A DNA stretch of 64,000 nt from Taeniopygia guttata (Eukaryota; Chordata; Aves; Passeriformes; Estrildidae). The notes beneath the pieces are model-generated. The model was not told the origin of the DNA and made no database searches. It saw only the letters and a program-made list of their open reading frames with translations. This document shows, piece by piece, positions 38,901-50,900 of this stretch; within the stretch, counting starts at the first letter, position 1; each line of letters begins with the position of its first letter. Where the stretch lies: contig NC_133032.1 of NCBI RefSeq assembly GCF_048771995.1, positions 17,049,001-17,113,000 on the forward strand. The letters run 5' to 3'. A program made the translations under genes and the position numbers.

Positions 38901-41900
38901 CTCTGCATCTCAGTGTTGTTTATCTCTACATCCGACAGACAGCCCTATTTCTTTCAGGCCTGTGACTGTATTTTTAACACGATCATAATTCTACCAATGA
39001 AAAGAGTCAAACACAGAGAGAATGGATGCTTTCTTCCAGCTACAGAGTTCTAAGAAATTCTGAGTATCTTCCTCTAGATGGCAGTGAAAAACTTCCTGCC
39101 AAGGCCACACGGTAAGAATTTGTACCAGATTACTCGAAGCAGCTCAGTGCGATAGTAGAAGAATTAGTAATTATTGCAGCCAAAGTTACACAAGTGTATG
39201 CATTACAATTTGCTTTTACTGATTTATAGTTTTGAAGTGTTCACTCAGGAGGCTGAAATAATTTCTACTCAATCATAAGGTATTTTCTACCTTATCTTTT
39301 AGGATAAGAAAATTAGACTGGCCTTCCTCTATTCTTGAATATTGAATAATATTCTATTATTACGGTGCTTGCCTGAACTACTAAATCGATAAAATAGTTG
39401 GCAATTGGTAGAAAGAGAGCATTTTGTGAGACATAACTGAAGTATGCTTCAGTGTGAAATATTTAGATTTATTGAAATTTACATTGCATGCAAACAAAGC
39501 ATAAGTATATGATCATCTTGTTAATAATGCATGAAAACAAGAAAAAAACCAGAAAAGAGTCAAATTGTACTGGCAGCTAGCTTTGATTACTGGCAGTGAT
39601 GTACAGTGAGAATGCACTGGGCATGAAGTTTTCAGACAGGTGTTGAACAATCAGTTCAAGCCATCTTTTTCTATTTTAGTGACTCCTAAAGCCCTCTTAG
39701 TCAATTTTCTCCATCTCTCTTCTCTAGACATAAATAGTACACAGCAGCATGGACATTTAATCTAATTTGCAATAAGCAAGTGCTCCTCTAGATCTTATTT
39801 AGTGTTCAAAACCTGTGCCTGATTACAACAAAGGCTTCTTTAAAAGATGCAAGATGTGAAATGAGGATGTGAAAAAGTAGTTTATTTTAAAAGCTTGGTG
39901 CAAAGTAGGGGTTTGCATTCAACTTCCCGGCATCCAAACAAGACAACGATGGAGAGGTAAAGTCTGAATGCTCAGAACACACTAAAGTAGCTTTGTGGTT
40001 AAAAAGTGACATCCAAAACAATAGCTCCAACAGTTTCTTTGTGAGAATAACACACAGATGCTGGGGAAGAGGCGGTAGCATTGAAACAAGGAGATACTAC
40101 TGCTTTACCTGTCTCAATTGGAGGAACCTTGCTTTCAACAGCAGTTGACACTGCTTTGCTGTCTTTAGCACAGGATAATTCACCATTTGTTGTTTGACAA
40201 GAACAGCAACCTATTAAAATATATACAGTAATAGGACAGTTAGCTTCCTTCACTACCATAATTTATTTTCCAAGTGTAACAATACATTCTATGCAGCTTT
40301 AATTATTATGTTCAAAAATAACTCAAAAGGAGAAGACAGACAATTTTTCCAGTTTGTTGAAAGGGTAAATGGGCCACAATACTAATAGCTTAACATAACA
40401 CTACCACCATTGAAGCAACAGAATTGCTTTTAGTCATAGGCAAAAACCCAGGAAGTGGTTATACTGCTTCTAGTTATAGGCAAAAAAAAAAAAAAAAACC
40501 CAGATCAAAAAGGCTACATACAAAAAAGGATTGGAAATACATTGGGTGTTTCTGTTGGCATTTAATTCATTCTCAGAGAGACAATTTAGTGGGTAAACAA
40601 TCTAAGATGCCTAGCGGACTGCATTTATCACATCCTTATCAAGGCACCACTACTTACATAAAGATAATACACAGGCTTTTCTTCTTGTCCACTTACACAA
40701 CTCTTACCATGGTAACAATCATTCTTTATTAGAAACACAAACCTTAATACTTGGGCAGTTATATATAGATTTTCTTCTATTCTAATCTAACACCTGAAGA
40801 TGTAAACTCTCCTTCCCAGGTCAGAATTACGTTTGAAATATTAGTTTATAGCACTCTAAGCCAGTTATTCTTTATAAAAATATACTTTGTATACCTTTTT
40901 CTGCAGATGTCTGTGCAGAAGATATTGGAGAAGATTGTGCAGAAGATTCTGGAGAGGTCTGTGCAGAAGATCCTAGAGAAGACTGTGCAGAAGATTCTGG
41001 AGAAGACTGAGTCATAGTGGCTGAAATGTGATTCTGCCCACTCCCTTCCACTTCAACCTCCCCCACTGAGCTTCGTGGTGAGTATGGGTTCAACACCCCA
41101 TAGCTGGATCCTTGCCTACTTCTGTTCATGCACATCAATGAGATACCTGACATCAATATACTGATCAACAGTATCACTGCTGTGGTAATTACCTGTTAAG
41201 AAAGCAAAGAAAGTGCACTTAAATATAGGAAAATAATTGCATATGTATTTCTAACTTCTGTACTTTTCTAAATACACTTACAAATGTGTCTGAACAAGAC
41301 TGTTTCCTATATTTACTGTTCTTGCACCTCATGGCCGTGAAAGAGACTAATTTTCCTTGCCTGAGTAACTCAGCCTTTTTGGTTTTTTTTTAAAGTGTGG
41401 AGCCCCCGTTTCCCATGCAACCCAAGAACATCCCCTCACTGTCCTCCCCCTTCCTCTCAGGGTCACCAGTGTTCTGGGTTAAGTTCTGCTCAGGTGCCTT
41501 TTAATTCCAAAGAGGAATGTGCTCTAATTTACATTCTTTAGCCAATGGGGAGCACCCTATTAATTAACCTTTCCTTTTAATCATCTGCATTGATAGCCAG
41601 AATCAACTCTGAGGCAATTTAGTACCTGTTAAAGTGCCACATGAACAATCCTGAGTGACTCATGGACTCTGTCCATAAGAAAGAGAGGGAGAAAGCATGA
41701 CAAATACCCATGCTAGTACACTTCACATCCTCTGATAAGAGGAACTATTTGCTGGTAAAAATTGTAGTTCAGGGTCTTTTAACCTATGATTATGCTGAGA
41801 AGCCTGCCATAGTGAAAGCAGTTACTGTTACACAGGTGATGCATAGCCTATCTATTACAGACCAATAGCCATTAATTAGATATTGGATAATAACAACTTT

Positions 41901-44900
41901 AGATAACTATCCTGCTAGAATACAAATTAGTCACCAGGAAAAGAGCTCTGTAATTCACTACCACTCCTAAATTTTTTCTTTAAAACTACTCCCTTTTTTC
42001 TTTAGTCATAGCTGCCTAAACATGAAGGTCCTTCTCCAAACATAAGCATTCTACAACGATACTTTTATTACAGTAGCCTGCACTTTGACTGAAAGCTACT
42101 TGCACACGTAGCATGGCAGAAATCTCAAGTGATGAGGACAGAACATGTTCATACCTGATGCTTTCCATAGAAAAAGGCAGAGTCAATACTAGTGTTGTTA
42201 CATTCACCAACAATTAGTAAGATTCCTACCAGAACTGTTGGGATTCTGAAAGAACAAAATAGGAAGTACATAACATATTTATCATGCTCCCACTAATTCA
42301 GCAGGGATGCATTTGAATTAACTTACCCCCATCCAGCTATGATGATAAACCCAATGGGAATCTTTACTGTTTCCCTCTTCTTCAATAGAAACAAAGAAAA
42401 AGATAGAAAACCTAAAAAAAAACAAACAAAACCAAAAGAAATGCCTTGTTTATTATTAAAAAGGGAACTGGTAAGTACAGAGCCTAGAAACTTTATGATG
42501 TGACCTACTCAATAGCTCAAAATATTATTCTCAGACCTTTAAGTAGTCCAAAATCATTTGTCTGATTGTATTCTGAGAAAGTAAATCAGAAATACCCACT
42601 GCCTAAAAAATCATGTTAATAGTGAAACATTGAAAAAATTCCAGGACATTTTATATTCAATAGTCACTTCTAAATGCTAAGAAAGGTTCACAAGAGTAAC
42701 AAAGATGTCATAAGAACGTTTAACATACAAGTAACTAATTTCTTTAGGTATTAACAGCAGTTTTCTATCCAACACCCTTTAGCAATCAACACATAATGTA
42801 ACATTCACTTGTAACATTTCTGTTAAAACTGACTAGTCCTTTGTAAAGTCAATGATAAATTTAACTAAAAAGTTTTGCATATTTTTACATATAGAACTCT
42901 TTTGGGAGCACCTTCTGGAACTGCATAGCCTAATCACACCTCAGCAACATTCTCATGTGGAAGCAAAGCTAGTATTTATGTTAGGCCCCACCAATCATGA
43001 GCTATGTACTTTAGCTAAACAAATATAACTCACTACAGAAAAACACCACAGGAATTAAACCTGTAGATTCCGGACAAAAATATCTTGAATATCTAAAGTC
43101 TTTTTTCTTTTAATCCCATATGTAAGGTTCTCCAAACTTCTTGAAGCATCTTTCAATTCTTTCAATTTCAATTCCAGCATTAATCTTATGCACACATATT
43201 GTTTTTAAAAACTACAATTTCCAGGGGAAAGAGGTGTTAAAGCTATTTCCCTTCATTCTGTATTTTCTATTTTTTCATTGCATCAGTTTTTAAATCTACT
43301 TAATGCTAAGTAATTAAAATCTTAAACTCTGCATTAATTAAAAATCATCATTAAGACTTTGACTAGCTGAAGGGCAGCTCCCCATATTCACTCTATTTGT
43401 AGTTGCTTCTGCCTTGAGAGCAGGCTCTTGTCTCTTGTCACACACCAGCCAGGCCACTGTATCCAGCAAAGGCAAGCCACACCTGCCCAGGCAGAAGCTT
43501 CCAACAGCAGCAGCAGTGCCTAACACTAAACCTCAGCACAACTTCCAGGTATCCCCATCTGTAGAACTACAAACAAGTGAAAGGAACAAGTACTCCAAAG
43601 AATATAATTAACGTTATTTCAGGACATTAATCTTTCATTACAGTACCTGGGCTCTGCCTAGAGAAGTCATACCTGTCCATAGGTAGGTGCTATAAAGTGA
43701 GCTGTAGAGGAATATAAATACGAGGATCTGGATGGTGATGTCTTTCTCTTTAACAGTGAAATTCCATGCCACCATTCCAATGCAAGCAATAAACTGGAAA
43801 GAAAAGTAAGATACCATCATTTAAACTGGGAAAGCAGAATGACAAAAAAAACTGAACAGAGAGCTATATATCTGCAGTATGCTTTAAACTCCATCCCCAG
43901 ATGCACTGGAGGGTGATTTTATGAACTGGATACTTCATTTAGCAGTAAAGTACTGCCATAGTAAATTCAGTATTACAGTTGTGCCGCTATGCTACCTTAT
44001 TTTCAGGAGAGGTTTTTTTGACAGCAAGTATATAGCTCATATAAACTAGGAGTAAGGCAAATCAGGTAAGGCCCCCAACTTTATATATCTTACAGTAAGT
44101 AAATGGTGATGTTTTTGGCAAGTACAAACCTTTTACCTGAAATTATTTGCACAGGAAACTGAGGTTAACAGGTATTTGTTCAGCCAAGAATTACACCAGT
44201 TGTCACCCAGTGATATTCCATATATGATAATTTTAACAACAAAGGAATCTAAAAAGATAGGCTGAAGTATTGTGTAAACAGTAACACAATAGTTCTATTT
44301 TTTTTTAGGATGAAAGCTAGTTTTGTTGGTACAGAACAGAAGCACCTGCAATTCTCATACATGACACTTTTCAAATGTGACTCCATGATCAGAGCTCAGA
44401 GAGTTTACAATATAAAGACATATTAAAAAAAAAACCAAACTAAAAAACCCTAAAGAACACTTCAGAAAGCACTACCACACAGATGTTACACAAGCACAGG
44501 CTGCTCCATTTCTGCAGTTGACTTCAAGGGAATAGGAACCATGTACTCTGTAGCTCTCTCTCAGAAATAAATAACGATTAAAATTAATCCAGAGCCACCT
44601 GGCTTTGGCTTTCCCTAGCCACCAGCATTCCCACACACCCTTGTATATCCTTGCACCAGCACTTGCACCTGCTAATCTCTCAGCAAGAGCTTCAGGGACA
44701 TAAAGCAGTACAGGGATTATTTTTCTATTTACCTCCTTGAATAGGGTCACTATAGAGTCAAACACAGGCTGCTGCTCCTGGTATTGCCAGCTTCAGATGG
44801 GTATAATTGAAACAGAAGTGCACTCAACAGTATTGGGCAATAACTAAGAAAACAGCTCAGAAGCCACTCCATTCTGATTGTTTATAGTTCTGTTTAGGAA

Positions 44901-47900
44901 TCACAGTGCCCACATTAACTATCATTTTCTTCAAGAGTGTATTTCACAGCAATGAAATTGTTTAGACAAATCACACATTAGATTCACCTGCCCTCCACAG
45001 TTGGCTATAAAAGTATCACTGTAAAAATCAAACTTCCAAAATGGTTAAAAAAAACCTTAAATCCTAAACCTCACACAACAGCATTCTCCTTACTACTGAC
45101 CTGAGCAACAAGCAGATTTGTTGTAATCATATGAGGAATCTGTTTGTATTTCTTACTCAGAACAACAACAGTAAGAGACCAGGTCTGTAACATACAAGAA
45201 GAAAAATTAATTTAAGAATAAAACAAAACCCAAAAGAACAATATGAGTATTCTGGCAGATGATGGTGAAATTAAACATACAACAGATCTTAACAACATGA
45301 CTGCTACAGTGTGCTTCCAGCCCCTTTGCCCCAGCAGTTATGGTCAGAAAAAGCAATGATCTTGGTGTTCTCATGTTGCTGAAGTATTTCCAGGAAAGAT
45401 CAAGCACTTGCCAGGAGCATGCAGAAACCTGTTAGTTCCTCAGGACACAAATGACCACAGTGTAGCCTGGTAATTTAGAATTTAAAATCCACACCCACCT
45501 CCCCTGAATCTCCCAAAATGATCTGACCAGCAAGAGTTAGCATTCACTTCTGGCTTCCCTTCAGGCACAGTTTCAAGACAAGAGGACTTCAGTGAGACAA
45601 CAACTTCAGAAAATTCCAACTCCTCCCCACATGGATATTTTTATTTTTAAAAAGCAAATAAAATAATCATACTATCTGTACTTTCTATAAAACCAAAACA
45701 AAATTCATATTGGACTTCTGGATTATCAACTCGGTTTTTAGGAAAATAATTTCTAGTAAAGGAATTTGATAAACATAAATTTTTCAGCTAAACTATTTCA
45801 TTAATGCTAATTAAGACTTCATTAAACAAACATGCACTGACATTTCTGGAGATGAAGTTTGTACACAGCCTTCATTACTGTGATATCCAAGCACCTCACT
45901 TGGCTTGATGTAACTAGTCTCTGTGGCGTAAACTACTACTTTAATTCCCTCAAACCCTGTTATTAAAACAAGAAAACAAACCTAAAAAAAAAAAACCTCT
46001 CAAGCCCTGCATTAAATGCTCTAATTCAGTCACTCATCTTTCTGTACAGTGCATCTTTCCAGCAGACCCACTGCTTAATCAGGATTTTTAACTCCTTCCT
46101 CATGCCTCTGCACCAGGCTGTGATGAGGAAATGCAGCTCCTCCGATGACTCAGTTTGCTGCTCACGCAGCTGGGCTGCCCTGACCAGAGTCCCTTTGTGT
46201 CTCACCCCAGCAGCACCTACCAGAGAGATGAGGCTGACAATGCTGATGTCAAAGCTGACGTTTTGCAGTGCAGCTGCCAGTGGGTTGGGGTCCATGGATG
46301 GGATGGTCAGCAGCCATGCAGAAACATACATGATGGGGGCAGACACAAACGTGCTTATCACCATGCCTGAGGTAATCTGCCAAGAGTCAAACAGAAGCAG
46401 CAACAGAGTTGATCACATCTCAAGCTAAATAATCTGCTTTCAAAAATATAACTGGCAAAATTGGACCTTTGAATTAAACATACTTAGACCTTTAACAAAT
46501 AATGAGCTGTTCTATAACAAATTATTTAGAATTTGAGCCAGAAGGTATCTGGTTTATACACAGAGCTAAGCTGAAAATTTTAACAAGCTTCTTAAAAAGC
46601 AGGAGTAGAGTTTCCTACTGCAGATTTCTACAGAGCTTTTTCATGGGTGTCAAATATACTAATGACTGCAGTCTAGGATGAATTTACACTGTCAGAATTT
46701 TCTTTTGGATATAAACATTCACACCATAAATAACTAAAAAAACATGTAGCTATGTAAATATTAATATGCACCAATTCATGAGAAGAAACCATATATATTT
46801 GCAAGCGATTTCTAGTTTGACTTCTCATTGTCTTTCGACTTTATTGAATTTGCACAGTAATGGAAGTGTGAGTTGTTACTCATACTGGAGACTCTGCTTT
46901 AAAGAAATTTCTTAAGTTTGTAGAGTATAAAATTCTATCTTGCAAGATAATCTTGCAAGATTTACTTTCATTATCCTTTTTTCTTTAAAAAAAAATAAAT
47001 ACATCTAAACAACTCCAAAACAGACACCATTAAAAACAATGAAAATCAAAAAAAGTGTGTTAATGTCACTTCAAGTGGAAGAAACAATTCTAAAATTTCT
47101 AAAAAAAAGTAAAATGCTTTCTATGACAAGATTTAACTGAAGGGCAGCACAACTGAATCAGTTAAAGCTTTAGATCTTCCACAAATTTTCAGCTATGACA
47201 CTATTCTCACTGAAGTCAGTAACATAATTTCTTTTTTCCCCTACAAAAGCATCTCAAAGATAAGGTCGTTGAAAAAAAGACAAAAAATACAACCCCCAAA
47301 AACAACAAAGATACAAGTTCTTTATATCTGAAGTTATCCTATCTCTTCCTACTAGAGTCACAAATGGAAAAATATAAAAAAGGATGAGGACTATCAAGAT
47401 GCTTAAGACATCAGGAAAGATCCTGGAAGTACAAGCAATTCTAAAATACCTATACTACAGAAAAGGAAATTATTCAAGACTACTTATTTATTTATTTTAT
47501 CAAAGAAGTTAAGCTCAAAGTTAGGACATATTTGGACAAGTTTGACTACATACAATTCCTACTTCCATGTTAAATTGACTTGCAAATATTGCGACACCAG
47601 GTGCTGCTGGAAAAACTCCATAAAGAAATGCATAGTTTGATAAACTGGTGTGATTGACCGTGCTGTCACTCTTGTCCAAGAGTTCCACCATCTCTCTACA
47701 GAGAAATGGCATCATGAGCCTGAAAGAAAGGAGAAAAAAGTAATTAAAAAAATATTACTCAACCTACAACAATAGACCCTTCTTTACCCAGAAAATTAAT
47801 AAAAATAAAATTTAAGTCTTGTTTGAATAGTACTTATGAAAAGTAATACTGGCATCACTTTGAACAACTGCCTTTATTGTTATCAAAATATTTACCAGCT

Positions 47901-50900
47901 GCTTAAAAATCCTACGTCATAAATTACATTAAAATGAAAAGGACAAACATGACGACAAACTCAGGTATAGAAGCGGCTTCCCTGACTCTGCAGACACATT
48001 CTTTGTACAAACTTCAGATTTAGGACGGTAAAACATTAAAAACCCTCTCATTTTTCAACTGTTACAGTAATAGTAGTTATAAGCAGTCAGCAGCTCTGAA
48101 ATTCAGTCCACCTTTCTGCAAGCTGTCTGAAATATGATAAGTATCCCATGCCAAAAGTTTTGGCCAGCAAACTGCTGGCATCAAGGCTATTTCAGCAAGA
48201 GCCCAGATCACAAACAGACTCAATGTATGCCTTATATAGGCTTACAGTGAAGCAAAGTGGCAACATTAAACAATGTTTTTCACCTTTTTTTCATTACAAA
48301 ATTTGTCATTAAGCTGGTTTACAGACTAAGTCTTTAGCTTTGCTGGTTAGTTATACTTGATACTGAAATGCACCTTCAAATTTTACAATACAAACTTGAA
48401 AACCAAACATACTATTACGTTAATTGTAGTTCTGTAGGAAGTAAAATATTTAATATGAAATAAATATTCCCCGAGATATAATCAAGGGAAGATAATGATA
48501 GTGTAAGTTCTAAATAGAACTTGGCATTTATTCATGCTTAAAAGTCAAGCAGTTTTAGAGCAGTAAGTGACCGTTTTTATATTCTTCCAGTATAGTAGTT
48601 TCAAAAATTTATAAAGTAAGGAAAAACAACTAATTTGGAGATGCATTGTTTAAGCCAAATAAAATACAAATACTAATCAAATATACTTAAACTCACTACT
48701 GTCTAACTATTTATTCAGTAAATTTTAATTTAAGCTAATTCCCCAAATACCCAGTTCACAACAGATGGCCTGTGGGCAGTCCATGAAGGCACAGCACCCC
48801 TGATTTTCTTTCTCTGCAGAGTCTGATAACAGGTTTCCAGTCTACTAAATTTCCCTTAAAATTTAACTGCTGTATTCTATCAGAGAGTTTGGGAAGCACT
48901 CACTCAAAACACTGGAAGTGAAATGTACTACCAATGTAACGTTTTTGAGAGAAAAGCCATCTGACCAGGGTATTCAGAGCTTAAAACTAGAGAACAAAAT
49001 TATAAGAATACATAAATTGAACTTACAGTTTTGCTGTGATGAGAAGGATCAGTGAAACAACCATACCCTTTGTCAGTTTTTTTGTCTGTCCCACCATAGT
49101 CAGTCCAAGGTAAAAAAGTGCAGAGCCAGAAAATGAACTGGCCAGTCCATCAAGGAAATTTTCAAGGTATTCAGGAATTTTCTGGCCAAGAATAAAGTTT
49201 GAGGCAATTCCTATGAAGACCATGAATACAATTGGGTTCTGCAAAACTCGAAGGAGTGCTAGGCCCACTATTTTGATTTTGCTCTGTGACACAGTGCGAT
49301 TATTCCTCCACTTCTGGATTTCACAGAAGATAAACCCCAAGGGGTTTAGCATCATAAGAGATATTGGAGCCACTAGGTAAATGTACTGGAGATACTCTGG
49401 GTAAGTGGCTTGATATAAAGCTTCAACTAGAAGACAGGAAACGAAGAGTTATGAGTGATAACACTTCAGCAGAAAAATACATTGAAATATTGAAATTAAA
49501 TTTTGCTCTCTGAAAACTAAAGAAAATAATTTAAGTTTCCTCCAGAATGAACTAAAGGAATACATTTAATTAACAATCAATATAAGATAATGCAGGAAGA
49601 GAAGTACATCCAATTGTACTAGGCAACAGTTATCTAAAGAATGCATTAAAGACCAAAGATTAACCATCCAATACTATTTAATCATCCCACAATTAGCCAA
49701 CATTTACAGAAAAAAGGGAAAAAAAACTAATGTAACAATTCTATGTTTCCTTTGAGTCATACCAAATGCTGGAAAAATTTTGGCTTTATTTCTGACTTGC
49801 TTTTCCTCCCCAGATACATGACAGTTGTGGACAATAAAATGCACCTGTGCAGGATACAAGTTGCTTCCCATCTTAAGGGAATCTCACTTCTTTGGAATTG
49901 AATCAGTTTTCAATGGGTAAGTCAGGTGTGATCTTTCTGCATTGATTCAATACAACACAACAAAGCAACAACCAGGAAAAAAAAAGTTTATGACATAATT
50001 ATTGGTTCATTCTCTGGGACTACTAAGGACTAGAGTTACTGCTGTAGTTATGGTCCCTCAAGGAACTCTAAATCATGACCTTTTGCTTTCATTACTATTA
50101 CATACTTCTGAGTCAAAGCAGAATTGCTTTTTATTTTGAGTTTGTACTAACGGCACTTCAAAAATAATGTAAATACTTAGGAAACATATAAAGGATTCAA
50201 TTCTAATGTGAATTTTAAAAAACACCCCGATGCTTTAAAAGTAGAATGTTCTCTTTTACCTGACTTATAATTTTAACATTTAATAATTTTTCATAATAAT
50301 GCTATAGGTATTAATAGTATGTCAATTATAATACATGTATATGTAGTTAATTGTATCATAATTATTACGTATACTATGTATTAGATATAGGCTATGCAAT
50401 TCATAGTTATTAATAACATTATTATATTCACCTTTTCTGAAAAAGTTTTTCCTTGTGACTACATTTTTCAAAATCCAAAAGAGTTTTACTTTAGTATTAT
50501 TTAAGTCTCTGGAATGACAGGAACGTCCAAGTGCTAAATCAGTGCTCACTTTGAACAGTCCCCTCTTTAGAGCAAATAAACCGACATTCTCAATTAGCTG
50601 ATATAAATATACAAATATAAAAAAAGGCACTAAAGGCATTTTAACTTTTATAGGCCATTATTAAAGTACATATAGAAGAACTACCCATATAAAATCCTAA
50701 ATAGACTGCTGAACAGAAGTACCAAGTTTGGGGTTAGTTACTGCATTTAACAAGCCAGTTTTAAGCATTAAACACAACCTAATCATCAAAACCACTTTAA
50801 ACATGCTGGACACTTTTTTATGCAAATAGTTTTTTTCCTAAAATTTCAGACCTGAGACTGATGTTTATGCTGCTTTATACAGAATGCCCATGTCACTCAA

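Larger units (their letters stand above)
35155..40108 (-). other. GPR155 introns between coding exons 10 and 14
   Basis: Introns 35155-35833, 35899-36769, 36866-38373 and 38508-40108. A short CA run followed by an A-rich tract lies near 35,161-35,190. Otherwise AT-rich and featureless. Confidence 0.7.
40211..46220 (-). other. GPR155 introns between coding exons 4 and 10
   Basis: Introns 40211-40894, 41193-42154, 42246-42326 (81 bp), 42412-43672, 43794-45100 and 45185-46220. A poly-A tract lies at about 40,483-40,498. The intron after coding exon 4 begins GC-rich and stays open in the exon frame for 64 codons. No other gene. Confidence 0.65.

Noticed and set aside
40424-40732. 102-codon plus-strand frame near a poly-A tract
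   Set aside because: Includes a simple-sequence Lys run and lies within a GPR155 intron; no family match.
44472-44765. 97-codon minus-strand frame in a GPR155 intron
   Set aside because: Not flanked by usable splice sites in phase with the neighbouring exons and without similarity to GPR155.
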